Shown one piece after another: positions 43,751-52,522 of a stretch of DNA of 64,000 nucleotides (its first letter is position 1; each line of letters begins with the position of its first letter). The stretch is from assembly GCA_942490645.1 (NCBI GenBank), contig CALNXN010000010.1, positions 496,001 through 560,000 on the forward strand, read 5' to 3'. The notes below the pieces were generated by a model, which was given only the letters and a program-made list of their open reading frames with translations, was not told the origin of the DNA and made no database searches. This DNA is from CALNXN01 sp942490645. Its GTDB lineage: Bacteria; Pseudomonadota; Alphaproteobacteria; Rhodobacterales; Rhodobacteraceae. Made by a program: the position numbers and the translations under genes.

Positions 43751-43876
43751 GTGGTGTGCTCAAAACCCTTGGGGTTGCATCGTTTTTAAGATTGCGTTGT
43801 ATCAGGGCCCTTCCCTTGGACGGTCCCTGCTCTAGTATGTCAGGCCAAGAGTAAGCTTCCAAGACAAGAGAGAGTT

Positions 43877-44338
43877 ATGCTGGAGATTTCCCAACCCGCC
43901 CCCGATTTCACATTGCCTCAAACCGGTGGGGGCGATGTCACCCTGTCGGGCCTTCAGGGCAAACCTGTGGTACTGTTTTTCTATCCGCGCGATGACACGC
44001 CGGGCTGCACGAAAGAGAGCAAAGGCTTTTCCGAAAGCCGCGCCGATTTCGATGCTGCCGGCGCGGCTGTGTTCGGTGTCTCCAAGGACAGCATGGCCAG
44101 CCACGACAAGTTCTCCGCCAAACATGATCTGCAGGTGCCGCTTTTGTCGGACGAACATGCGTCTGTTTGCGAGGACTATGGCGTGTGGAAAGAAAAAAGC
44201 ATGTATGGCAAGAAATTCATGGGCATCGAACGCACCACGGTGCTGATCGCCGCAGATGGAACCGTTGCGCGCGTCTGGGCCAAGGTGAAGGTGCCGGGCC
44301 ACGTAGAAGAGGTGCTGGAGGCAGTGCGCGCGTTGTGA
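43877..44338 (+). CDS. bcp: Thioredoxin-dependent peroxiredoxin, Bcp/PrxQ type
   Basis: The 153-residue peroxiredoxin reduces hydroperoxides. The peroxidatic cysteine is C44 in FYPRDDTPGCTKE. The resolving cysteine five residues on, seen in E. coli Bcp, is absent (KESKGF); C98 in HASVCEDYGVW is a candidate resolving cysteine, as in PrxQ members with the second Cys in helix 3. GTGA overlap links it to the next gene. AGAGAG precedes the ATG. Confidence 0.92.
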   Translation: MLEISQPAPDFTLPQTGGGDVTLSGLQGKPVVLFFYPRDDTPGCTKESKGFSESRADFDAAGAAVFGVSKDSMASHDKFSAKHDLQVPLLSDEHASVCEDYGVWKEKSMYGKKFMGIERTTVLIAADGTVARVWAKVKVPGHVEEVLEAVRAL

Positions 44339-45144
44339 TCGCACTTGCCCAGATGGCGGAAGAGGTGTTGCGCACCGCAGACGGGCGCGCCAAAACCGCC
44401 CTTTCCCGCGAATACGCAGCACAGTGGCAAGCCGCGCGCGAAGCCGGTGAGACCCCGAAGGTCGGCCGCGCCGCGCCGCCGATGCAGCCTGCCCGCCCGG
44501 ACACGCCCGAGCTTTTGTCACCGCGCGACGTGCCGCACCGCAAACCGGGCACGCCGGAAGGGCGGATCGCATTGTTGCACGCGGTGGCGCATATCGAGTT
44601 GAACGCCGTGGACCTGCACTGGGACATCATCGCGCGCTTTGCGCATGTGCCGATGCCGATGGGGTTTTATGATGACTGGGTCAAGGCAGCGGATGAGGAG
44701 TCCAAACACTTCAACCTGATGTGCGATTGCCTGGAGCGAGCAGGCAGTCATTATGGCGCATTACCGGCGCATGCGGGCATGTGGCGCGCGGCCGAAGACA
44801 CCGCAGAAGATCTGATGGGGCGGCTTGCGGTTGTGCCGATGGTGCTGGAGGCGCGCGGGCTGGATGTGACGCCGGGTATGATCGAGGTCTTTCGCCGCGC
44901 AAAAGAGACCCATGCCATCGACGCATTGGAGACGATCTACGCCGAAGAGGTGGCGCATGTGGCCTATGGATCGAAGTGGTTTCATTTTTTGTGTGGACGC
45001 CATGACGAGGACCCCAAAGAGCGGTTTCACGCGCTGGTGCGGCACTATTTTCACGGCGCATTGAAGCCCCCGTTCAACGAAGAAAAGCGCGCAGAGGCCG
45101 GAATTCCACCAGATTTTTATTGGCCTTTGACCCAACAAGCGTGA
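44335..45144 (+). CDS. DUF455 family ferritin-like protein
   Basis: The 269-residue protein matches DUF455, with ferritin-like di-iron helices: AVAHIELNAVDLHWDII, DEESKHFNLMCDCLE and EEVAHVAYGSKWF supply E and H ligands of ExxH type. Members are often annotated vaguely as rhamnosyltransferase-related; the function is uncertain. The start is probably the GTG at 44335, overlapping the bcp stop, which gives the family N-terminus; the ATG at 44353 is an alternative. Coupling with bcp suggests a role in oxidative stress (inference). Confidence 0.83.
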   Translation: MIALAQMAEEVLRTADGRAKTALSREYAAQWQAAREAGETPKVGRAAPPMQPARPDTPELLSPRDVPHRKPGTPEGRIALLHAVAHIELNAVDLHWDIIARFAHVPMPMGFYDDWVKAADEESKHFNLMCDCLERAGSHYGALPAHAGMWRAAEDTAEDLMGRLAVVPMVLEARGLDVTPGMIEVFRRAKETHAIDALETIYAEEVAHVAYGSKWFHFLCGRHDEDPKERFHALVRHYFHGALKPPFNEEKRAEAGIPPDFYWPLTQQA

Positions 45145-45325
45145 CGTCACGGACACGCATTCGAACGAACTGTGCCGGACAAGTCTTTGAGATCGGCAAT
45201 ATTTTGCCAATTTTACGGGCCGTGGCCCCTGATGCGGGGCTGCGTCAGTTTGTGGCTTGCTCGTCTGCGATGGGACCCTTAAGCAAATCAACAGAGTTGC
45301 GTTTTGGGCCATTCCCGCCGAACGC

Positions 45326-46687
45326 ATGCGAATGGGTTTGACGAAAGGCAGCTTGGTGCGAAGTCGATGGGCCATCAAAATAGATGCGCTGCTTGAGCAG
45401 TATTTCCCCGAACGACGGGTCTTTCTGAAATCCGATACGGACACGCGGTTCATACGCCTGCGTCCCGTTACCCAGCTGGTTGCCTTTACCGGATGCACAT
45501 TGATTGTGGGCTGGGCCATCGTCGCCACGGCGATCATCCTGATGGACAGTATCGGTGCCGGCAATTTCCGCGAACAGGCCAAACGCGACCAACGCATGTA
45601 TCAGGCGCGGTTGAACGATCTGTCCACGCAGCGCGACCACCGCGCGACAGAAGCTCTGGCCGCCCAAGAGCGGTTCAACGCGGCGCTGGACCAGATTTCG
45701 ACGATGCAAAGCGACATACTCGCCTCTGAAACGCGCCGTCACGAGTTGGAAACAGGGCTGGAGGTGGTGCAGACCACGCTGCGCAAAGTCATGAAAGAGC
45801 GCCAGATCGCTCGCGAGCAGCTCGCACTTTTGCAACAGGATGCCGAAGATGGCGACCTGCCGGGCGAAATAGCCATTGCCTCTGACACCGCCCCACTGAC
45901 GTTCATGTCGCAGGCTTTGGCCGAAACCGCCGCGGAGCGCGATCAGGTGGTCGCCGACGCGCAGCAAGCTTTGACGCGCGCCGATGAACTGACCTTCGAA
46001 ATCGCGTTGATGAAGGAAAAGAACGACCAGATCTTCCGCCAGTTGGAAGAAGCCATGACCGTATCCGTGGCACCTCTGGACAAGATGTTCCGCAATGCAG
46101 GCCTACCCACCGATCAGATACTGGATCAGGTACGGCGCGCTTATTCAGGTCAGGGCGGGCCTTTGACACCCATCGCTCTGTCCTCGTCGGGCGGCGAAAT
46201 CACGGACGACATGCGCCGTGCGAACGAGTTGCTCAATCATATGGACACGCTGAACCTGTACCGGATCGCTGCGGAAAAGGCGCCCTTCGCCCTGCCCGTC
46301 AAGAACGCGTTCCGATTCACATCCGAATTCGGGTTCCGGCGTGATCCCAAAACCGGTGGCCGCCGCATGCACAAGGGTGTGGATTTCGCGGCCTCTGTGG
46401 GCACGCCGCTTTATTCCACCGCGGACGGTGTAGTGACCCATGCGGGCTGGCTGTCAGGATATGGACGCTTGGTCAAGATACAGCATGAGTTCGGCATTGA
46501 GACACGCTATGCGCATTTGTCCAAATTACGCGTTAAAGTTGGGCAAAGGGTCTCGCGCGGAGACCGCATAGGTGATATGGGAGCTTCTGGACGGGTCACT
46601 GGTGTCCATCTCCACTACGAAGTGCGTGTGGGTGGCAAGGCCGTGAACCCCATGATCTATATCAAGGCTGCAAAAGATGTTTTCTAA
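45326..46687 (+). CDS. M23 family peptidase with coiled coil (DUF5930-like)
   Basis: This membrane-anchored LytM/M23 endopeptidase acts on peptidoglycan cross-links. After a cytoplasmic start comes a membrane helix (about residues 52-72, TQLVAFTGCTLIVGWAIVATAIILM), then about 150 residues of coiled coil, and a C-terminal M23 domain with zinc ligands in RRMHKGVDFA and VHLHYEV. It overlaps the bactofilin gene by 11 bases; M23-bactofilin pairs shape cells in several bacteria. The start is unsure: ATG at 45326 or 45332, neither with a clear ribosome binding site. Confidence 0.85.
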   Translation: MRMGLTKGSLVRSRWAIKIDALLEQYFPERRVFLKSDTDTRFIRLRPVTQLVAFTGCTLIVGWAIVATAIILMDSIGAGNFREQAKRDQRMYQARLNDLSTQRDHRATEALAAQERFNAALDQISTMQSDILASETRRHELETGLEVVQTTLRKVMKERQIAREQLALLQQDAEDGDLPGEIAIASDTAPLTFMSQALAETAAERDQVVADAQQALTRADELTFEIALMKEKNDQIFRQLEEAMTVSVAPLDKMFRNAGLPTDQILDQVRRAYSGQGGPLTPIALSSSGGEITDDMRRANELLNHMDTLNLYRIAAEKAPFALPVKNAFRFTSEFGFRRDPKTGGRRMHKGVDFAASVGTPLYSTADGVVTHAGWLSGYGRLVKIQHEFGIETRYAHLSKLRVKVGQRVSRGDRIGDMGASGRVTGVHLHYEVRVGGKAVNPMIYIKAAKDVF

Positions 46688-47174
46688 AAGCAAAATCAAC
46701 GAACCGGCCCCGAAATCGGGCGACGCAGACAAAACTTCGGCCCCTGCGGCTTCGACCCCGTCGGCACCTTCGTCCACGGAGTACAAGGCATCGCCACCAA
46801 AGGCCAAGCCACCCGCCTCCGTGCTGTCGGCTGACCTGCACGTCACGGGTAACATGAAAACAACCGGCGACATTCAGGTTGAAGGCACCGTTGAAGGCGA
46901 CATTCGTGCGCATTTGCTGACCATCGGCGAGACAGCGACCATCAAGGGCGAAGTCGTGGCGGATGACATTGTGGTCAATGGCCGCGTTGTAGGCCGCGTG
47001 CGTGGGCTCAAGGTACGTCTGACATCGACGGCACGTGTCGAGGGCGACATCATCCACAAGACCATCGCAATTGAATCGGGTGCGCATTTCGAAGGCTCCG
47101 TTCAGCGTCAGGATGATCCGCTGAACCCAGGTGCCAAGACACAACCCGCAGCCAAGCCGAACCCAGCCTCCTAA
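46677..47174 (+). CDS. Bactofilin
   Basis: The 165-residue polymer-forming cytoskeletal protein has a proline/alanine-rich disordered N-terminal 50 residues. Then comes the bactofilin beta-helix: ADLHVTGNMKTTGDIQVEGTVEGDIRAHLLTIGETATIKGEVVADDIVVNGRVVGRV and on to GAHFEGSVQRQ. Bactofilins assemble without nucleotide and recruit cell wall enzymes. Its start lies inside the M23 peptidase gene, so they are co-translated. Confidence 0.92.
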   Translation: MFSKSKINEPAPKSGDADKTSAPAASTPSAPSSTEYKASPPKAKPPASVLSADLHVTGNMKTTGDIQVEGTVEGDIRAHLLTIGETATIKGEVVADDIVVNGRVVGRVRGLKVRLTSTARVEGDIIHKTIAIESGAHFEGSVQRQDDPLNPGAKTQPAAKPNPAS

Positions 47175-47185
47175 GGCATCAGGAC

Positions 47186-48652
47186 ATGGTAGACCAAACG
47201 GCGTCGCAATCTGTTGCGGCGCCTTCGTCGTCTGACACCTTCTGCGCGCCACAAGCCCGGCGATATGTGCTGATCGCGGCCATCATGGCCTCTGCGCTGG
47301 GGTTCATAGACGGCACGGTCGTGCCGATTGCAATGCCGGCCATGCGCGTGTCGCTTGATGCCGATCTGCTTCAGGCTCAATGGATACATAACGCCTATAT
47401 GCTGACCCTGTCGGCGCTCATTCTGGTGGGTGGCGCGTTGGGGGACAGGCTTGGTCTGGCGCGGGTGTTCGCATTTGGGATCGGGCTGTTCGTGGTTGCT
47501 TCGATGGCCTGCGCATTGGCACCCACGGCTACATTCATGATTATCGCGCGTGCGGTGCAAGGCGTGGGCGCGGCCATCATGGTGCCAGGGTCACTGGCCA
47601 TCGTATCACGCGCCTATCCCAGAGAAGAACGCGGGCGCGCGATTGGCATCTGGGCCTCGGCCTCTGCGCTGACCACAGCCGCAGGGCCGATCTTGGGCGG
47701 GCTGGCGCTTAGCCTTGGCGGGCCAGAAATGTGGCGCTGGATTTTTGCGGTGAACCTGCCGTTGGGCGCATTGGCCTTGTGGCTCCTGCTGATCAAGGTC
47801 CAGGCCAATGCGCCTGCCACGCAGGCACCGGTCGATGTGCCCGGTGCGGTGCTTGCGACGGTGGGCCTTGGATGTCTGGCTTGGGGGCTGACCTCAACCA
47901 CGCACAGCGCCGGAGGTCTTGCGCCTTGGATGATTGCAGCCGGTTTGACACTGGCGCTTTTCATCTGGGCGGAAGCGCGCAGTGCCAACCCGATGATGCC
48001 GCTGGCCCTCTTTCGCAATGCGACGTTCTCGGCGGCGAACACCATGGCCTTCACGCTCTATTCCGCACTGAACATGGTGTTGTTTTTCCTGCCGATGACA
48101 CTGATTGCCGGTTGGGGAGAAGACCCGTTCATGGCTGCGGCCAGCTTTGCCCCACTGGCGATTTTCATCTCACTGCTATCGGCCCGCGCCGGGCGTCTGG
48201 CGGACCGGATCGGCCCGCGTCCCTTGTTGATGGCGGGCAATGCGATTGCAGCTGTGGGGTATCTCGCCCTTGGGCTACTGGCCCCAGCGCAGCAGTTGTG
48301 GCTGCACGTGCTGCCCGCAATGAGTGTAGTCGCCATCGGTATGGCCTGCGTTGTGGCCCCCTTGTCCACGGCGATCATGGGCGCGGTCGAGGATGCACAA
48401 TCGGGCATAGCCTCGGGCATCAACAATGCGGTAACGCGAGTGGCCGGCTTGATCTCGGTCGCGGCCGTGGGCGGGATCGTAGCGAGCCTTTATGCCGGCG
48501 CCGGGGGTCTGGGCAGCTTTGGCGTCGCCTCCGACACGGCTGGGCACGCGGCGGCGATGACCGTTGCCTTTCAGGCGCTCGCCTATATGGCCGCCGGGTT
48601 GGCCGCACTGGGCGCGGCGATCTCGGTCTTTGTCGGCAAACCGATCCAGTAA
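47186..48652 (+). CDS. MFS transporter, DHA2 (14-helix) drug exporter type
   Basis: The 488-residue protein has about 14 membrane helices and the DHA2 motifs: GFIDGTVVPIAMPAM in helix 1 (motif D1), GGALGDRLGLARVF (motif A) and GPILGGLALSLGGPEMWRWIFAVNLPLGAL (motif C and helix 6). It is probably a proton-driven exporter of small molecules; the substrate is unknown. It begins 11 bases after bactofilin but is likely functionally unrelated. Confidence 0.88.
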   Translation: MVDQTASQSVAAPSSSDTFCAPQARRYVLIAAIMASALGFIDGTVVPIAMPAMRVSLDADLLQAQWIHNAYMLTLSALILVGGALGDRLGLARVFAFGIGLFVVASMACALAPTATFMIIARAVQGVGAAIMVPGSLAIVSRAYPREERGRAIGIWASASALTTAAGPILGGLALSLGGPEMWRWIFAVNLPLGALALWLLLIKVQANAPATQAPVDVPGAVLATVGLGCLAWGLTSTTHSAGGLAPWMIAAGLTLALFIWAEARSANPMMPLALFRNATFSAANTMAFTLYSALNMVLFFLPMTLIAGWGEDPFMAAASFAPLAIFISLLSARAGRLADRIGPRPLLMAGNAIAAVGYLALGLLAPAQQLWLHVLPAMSVVAIGMACVVAPLSTAIMGAVEDAQSGIASGINNAVTRVAGLISVAAVGGIVASLYAGAGGLGSFGVASDTAGHAAAMTVAFQALAYMAAGLAALGAAISVFVGKPIQ

Positions 48653-48692
48653 CAACCCGACGCGGTGGGCGACAATCCACCCTTGCACAACG

Positions 48693-48720
48693 AAAAAGGG
48701 CGGACCGTAAAGCCCGCCCT
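48693..48720 (-). terminator. Rho-independent terminator after the cyclophilin pair
   Basis: On the minus strand AGGGCGG (48714-48720) pairs with CCGCCCT (48697-48703), followed by five T. It ends the ppiB-ppiA transcript. Confidence 0.75.
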
Positions 48721-48740
48721 CAAACTCAAGTGTTCTGGCG

Positions 48741-49289
48741 TCAATCGGTGACGGTGACGGACTGCATCACATCCGGCGCGCCAATGACGGAGCCATTCGC
48801 ACCGGTGCCACGCTTGATCGCGTCGAGCACATCCAGCCCTTCGGTCACACGCCCGACAACGGTGTATTGCCCGTTCAGGAAATACCCTTCATCGAACATG
48901 ATAAAGAACTGGCTGTTGGCGCTGTCGGGGTCCGAGCTGCGCGCCATGCCAACCACACCGCGATCATAGGGCACGTCCGAAAATTCGGCCGCAAGATCCG
49001 GCATGTCAGATCCGCCCATGCCTGCACGGCGCATGTCAGAGCCGATAACGCCGAATTCCACGTCGCCCGTCTGGGCCATGAACCCGTCGATCACGCGGTG
49101 AAACACCACACCGTCATAGCGCCCATCGGCGGCCAGTGTCGTGATCCGTTCGACATGGCCGGGCGCCACATCTTCGAGCAGATCGATCACGATGGTGCCG
49201 TTGGCCTCCCCTGTGACCTGAACTTCGAGCCCGGTTGCGAACGCGGGTGCGGCGGCAAACGCCAAAAGAGCGGCAAGCGTGTTACGCAT
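48741..49289 (-). CDS. ppiA: Periplasmic cyclophilin-type peptidyl-prolyl isomerase
   Basis: The 182-residue enzyme has a signal peptide (MRNTLAALLAFAAAPAFA, cleavage before TGLE) and a cyclophilin domain with VVFHRVIDGFMAQTGD (active arginine) and SQFFIMFDEGYFLNGQYTVVGRV. It helps proline isomerisation in the periplasm. It overlaps the end of the cytoplasmic ppiB gene by 8 bases, so the pair is co-expressed, probably after duplication. Confidence 0.93.
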   Translation of the reverse strand: MRNTLAALLAFAAAPAFATGLEVQVTGEANGTIVIDLLEDVAPGHVERITTLAADGRYDGVVFHRVIDGFMAQTGDVEFGVIGSDMRRAGMGGSDMPDLAAEFSDVPYDRGVVGMARSSDPDSANSQFFIMFDEGYFLNGQYTVVGRVTEGLDVLDAIKRGTGANGSVIGAPDVMQSVTVTD

Positions 49290-49788
49290 CTGCGGCCACC
49301 TTGACGGAGATCATGCGGTCAGGTTCGACCGGTGGCTCGCCCCGTGTCAACGCATCGACATGCTCCATGCCGGACACAACCTGTCCGTAGACGGTATATT
49401 GACCGTTCAGGAAATCATTGTCTTTGAAATTGATGAAAAACTGGCTGTTGGCACTGTCAGGATTGGCCGAGCGCGCCGCACCGATGGAGCCGCGCGCGTG
49501 CGGCACCTTGGAGAATTCCGCCGGAACGTTTGGCATGTCCGAGCCGCCTGTGCCCGCCATGCGGATGTTGAAATCCGCCTCCATGTTGCCGTGCTTGACG
49601 TCGCCTGTCTGCGCCATGAACCCGTCGATCACCCGGTGGAAGGCCACGTTGTCATACGCACCGGCGCGTACCAGCTCTTTCATCCGTGCCACGTGTTGCG
49701 GTGCCACGTCGGGCAGCAACTCGATTGTGACGGTGCCGCCTTTGAGTTCCATCAGAACGGTGTTTTCGGGGTCTTTGATGTCGGCCAT
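49282..49788 (-). CDS. ppiB: Cytoplasmic cyclophilin-type peptidyl-prolyl isomerase
   Basis: The 168-residue protein lacks a signal peptide and has the cyclophilin motifs NVAFHRVIDGFMAQTGDVKHG and SQFFINFKDNDFLNGQYTVYGQV. The ATG at 49788 has AGGAG 8 bases upstream; a GTG at 49797 abuts that site and is rejected. It is the first gene of the two-gene cyclophilin operon. Confidence 0.93.
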   Translation of the reverse strand: MADIKDPENTVLMELKGGTVTIELLPDVAPQHVARMKELVRAGAYDNVAFHRVIDGFMAQTGDVKHGNMEADFNIRMAGTGGSDMPNVPAEFSKVPHARGSIGAARSANPDSANSQFFINFKDNDFLNGQYTVYGQVVSGMEHVDALTRGEPPVEPDRMISVKVAADA

Positions 49789-49919
49789 GCGCGGCACTCC
49801 TGTGTTTCATGTTTGCCGTTTACCTAAGCGGTCGCGCAGGAATTGCCAAGCGGTGCATTGACCCTTGGGCCGTTTGCGGCAAAACACGCTCAAGTTGGAC
49901 AAAAGAAGGACACTGCGTG

Positions 49920-51113
49920 ATGGGCTGGAAGACACTGGATGATATGGATCTGAGCGGCAAACGCGTTTTGGTGCGCGTCGACATTAACGTGCCTGTGGAA
50001 AAGGGCCGCGTCACCGACACCACACGCATCGACCGGATCGTGCCCACTGTGCATGATGTGTTGGCACGTGGCGGCACACCCATTTTGATTGCGCATTTTG
50101 GCCGCCCGAAGGGGCGCGTCAACATGGACATGAGCCTGCGCGTCTGCCTGCCCGCACTGCGGTCGGCTCTGGGGCGCAAGGTGGCTTTCGTCGAAACGCT
50201 GGAGGCGGCAGAAGCTGGCACGCAGGAACAGGCGCAGGCCGAGGTACTTTTGTTGGAAAACATCCGCTTTCATCCCGGCGAAGAGGCCAATGACCCTGAC
50301 TTTGCCGCGCGACTGGCGGCTTTGGGGGACATCTATTGCAACGATGCGTTTTCAGCAGCCCACCGCGCGCATGCTTCCACCGAAGCGCTGGCGCGGTTGC
50401 TGCCTTGTTGCGCGGGCCGCTTGATGCAAGCGGAATTGTCCGCGCTCGAGGCCGCTCTGGGCACGCCGAAGCGCCCGGTTGGGGCCGTTGTCGGCGGGGC
50501 CAAGGTCTCCACCAAGATCGACCTGCTGACCAACCTTGTTGGCAAACTGGATGTGCTGATCATCGGCGGAGGTATGGCCAACACGTTTTTGGGCGCGATG
50601 GGCGCAAAATTGGGTGCCTCGCTCTGCGAGCCGGATTTTTTCGAGACCGCACGCGCCATCATGATTGATGCCGAAGCCGCCGGGTGTCGGATCATCTTGC
50701 CCAGCGACGGCCGTGTGGCCCGCGCCTTCAAGGAAGGTGCCCCCTATGACACCGTGATGCTGGACGCAGACACCGCGTTGGAGGCCGACCAGATGGTGCT
50801 GGATGCTGGCGACGATGCGCTGGCCGGGATTTTGGCCGAGTTTGCGGACCTCAACACCTTGATCTGGAACGGTCCGCTCGGCGCATTCGAAATCGCCCCT
50901 TTCGACACGGCCACAGTCAAGGCCGCCCAGACCGCAGCCGAACTGACCCGCGCGGGCCGTCTGATCACGGTTGCCGGCGGTGGCGACACGGTGGCTGCGC
51001 TCAACCAAGCCGGTGCCGCGGATGATTTCACCTATATCTCCACCGCGGGCGGCGCGTTTCTGGAGTGGATGGAAGGCAAGACCTTGCCGGGCGTGGCCGC
51101 TTTGGGCGGATGA
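49920..51113 (+). CDS. pgk: Phosphoglycerate kinase
   Basis: Pgk interconverts 1,3-bisphosphoglycerate and 3-phosphoglycerate with ADP/ATP. Its 397 residues include RVLVRVDINVPVEKG, HFGRPKG, the hinge region VVGGAKVSTKIDLLTNLVGKLDVLIIGGGMANTF, and the nucleotide loop GGGDTVAALNQAG. AAGGA at 49906-49910 is 9 bases before the ATG; a GTG at 49917 is also possible. It stands alone, away from gap and tkt. Confidence 0.95.
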   Translation: MGWKTLDDMDLSGKRVLVRVDINVPVEKGRVTDTTRIDRIVPTVHDVLARGGTPILIAHFGRPKGRVNMDMSLRVCLPALRSALGRKVAFVETLEAAEAGTQEQAQAEVLLLENIRFHPGEEANDPDFAARLAALGDIYCNDAFSAAHRAHASTEALARLLPCCAGRLMQAELSALEAALGTPKRPVGAVVGGAKVSTKIDLLTNLVGKLDVLIIGGGMANTFLGAMGAKLGASLCEPDFFETARAIMIDAEAAGCRIILPSDGRVARAFKEGAPYDTVMLDADTALEADQMVLDAGDDALAGILAEFADLNTLIWNGPLGAFEIAPFDTATVKAAQTAAELTRAGRLITVAGGGDTVAALNQAGAADDFTYISTAGGAFLEWMEGKTLPGVAALGG

Positions 51114-51171
51114 TCTTGCGCTTTGCCATCGGTGCCCCATATCGAAGGCAGCATGAGTAAGGGAATGGGTT

Positions 51172-51948
51172 ATGGCGAAGTGGACATTGATCACCGGTGC
51201 GTCCGAAGGCTTGGGCGTTGAATTCGCCAAGCTGGCCGCACGCGAAAAGCGCAACATGATCCTGACTGCGCGCTCAAAGAACAAGTTGGAGGCGCTGGCC
51301 AAAACGCATCGCGCAGACGGCCTTGAGGTCGTGGTGATCCCCGCGGATCTGAGCCAACCCGAAGAGGTCAAACGCCTCTGGGCGGAAGCCACACAGGGCC
51401 GGACCATCGACGTGCTGGTCAACAATGCCGGGCTGGGATCACATGGTCCGTTTGCAGACATGGGCACCTGGGGGCGCGAGGATCATTCCATCGCCGTCAA
51501 CCTGCACGCGCTGACCTACCTGATGAAACAGGCGATCCCGCACATGCAGAGCGCAGGCGGCGGTCGGGTGCTCAATGTCGCGTCGCTGGCTGGATTTATG
51601 CCGGGGCCAAGCATGGCTGTCTATCATGCAACAAAGGCCTACGTTCTGTCGCTGTCCGAGGCGGTTGCCACCGAGTTGAACGGCACAAACGTGACTGTAA
51701 CGGCGCTGTGCCCCGGTGCGACGGCAACCAATTTTTTCAATGACGCGGATATGAACGGCCTGCGCCTGCACAAAGTGGGCGCGCCGATGGATGCCTTTGC
51801 CGTAGCCGAAGAAGGCTGGCTGGAGGCGCGCATCGGCAAACGGGTCGTTGTGCCCGGACTGATGAACAAACTCTCCGCTGCCCTGCCCCGTTTCACACCG
51901 CGCAGAACCGCGGCCGCGCTGACCGGATTTTTGATGCAAAAACACTGA
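51172..51948 (+). CDS. Short-chain dehydrogenase/reductase
   Basis: The 258-residue NAD(P)-dependent oxidoreductase is of classical SDR type: TGASEGLG (residues 8-15) for the cofactor, VNNAG, catalytic Ser in NVASLAGF, and YHATK for Tyr and Lys. The substrate is unknown. It follows pgk by 58 bases on the same strand and has a weak ribosome binding site (GGGAATGGGTT). Confidence 0.9.
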   Translation: MAKWTLITGASEGLGVEFAKLAAREKRNMILTARSKNKLEALAKTHRADGLEVVVIPADLSQPEEVKRLWAEATQGRTIDVLVNNAGLGSHGPFADMGTWGREDHSIAVNLHALTYLMKQAIPHMQSAGGGRVLNVASLAGFMPGPSMAVYHATKAYVLSLSEAVATELNGTNVTVTALCPGATATNFFNDADMNGLRLHKVGAPMDAFAVAEEGWLEARIGKRVVVPGLMNKLSAALPRFTPRRTAAALTGFLMQKH

Positions 51949-52062
51949 TTTTTTTCGAGGTTTTCGCATGTTTTAGATCAATCGGGGATTCACAGGGCGA
52001 ATCACCTGTGTCATAGTGCTGTTACGCCCATCAAGAGGCGATCCAGAGGTCAGGCAGATCAC

Positions 52063-52359
52063 ATGCGCACATCCAAAAAGGCAATCGGCCCGTTTGCATT
52101 TTTTGCCGCGACCTTCGCGATTGGTGTTTATTTCACATTCGCCGCCGTGCAGGGTGACTACGGCCTGTTTCGCCGGGCTGAAATTCAGGCGGAATCGGCA
52201 GATCTGCGCAAGCAGTTGGTTGTCGTTCAGGCTCAGGTGTCGCGCATGGAAAATCTGACACGCAGGTTGTCTGATGATTATCTCGACCTTGACCTATTGG
52301 ACGAACAGGCCCGCTCAGTCCTAGGTGTGATCCGCGCGGATGAAATCGTTATCCGTTGA
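52063..52359 (+). CDS. ftsB: FtsB/DivIC-like septum formation protein
   Basis: The 98-residue bitopic membrane protein has a membrane helix (about residues 10-29, PFAFFAATFAIGVYFTFAAV) followed by a short coiled coil (AEIQAESADLRKQLVVVQAQVSRMENLTRRL) and the conserved end LDEQARSVLGVIRADEIVI. It belongs to the FtsB-FtsL-FtsQ divisome subcomplex. Its place just before pdhA is common in alphaproteobacteria. AGG at 52049-52051 is the only ribosome binding site candidate. Confidence 0.88.
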   Translation: MRTSKKAIGPFAFFAATFAIGVYFTFAAVQGDYGLFRRAEIQAESADLRKQLVVVQAQVSRMENLTRRLSDDYLDLDLLDEQARSVLGVIRADEIVIR

Positions 52360-52466
52360 GGCGCCAAATTAATCCATTGTTTTTATGCATTTAATTCATG
52401 AAAGCACTGCGGGTTGCCACTGCGGCATATTCTCACTCGCCTTAGCGCGCCGAATCCTTTAAACAA

Positions 52467-52484
52467 TAGTTTAACGCTAAACTA
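52467..52484. promoter_or_regulatory. 18-bp palindromic operator upstream of pdhABC
   Basis: TAGTTTAACGCTAAACTA is a palindrome 39-56 bases before the pdhA ATG. The lpdA site at 37172-37189 is the same except for one base, and GTTTAACGCTAA recurs at 20664-20675 before gap. It is probably the binding site of a regulator of pyruvate dehydrogenase genes. Confidence 0.72.
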
Positions 52485-52522
52485 TCTGTCTGAACGCAAG
52501 GCAGAACGAGGGAGGACCGCTG

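Noticed and set aside
45145..45325. Longer N-terminus of the M23 peptidase from 45257
   Set aside because: The extra residues have no ribosome binding site and do not look like the family start.
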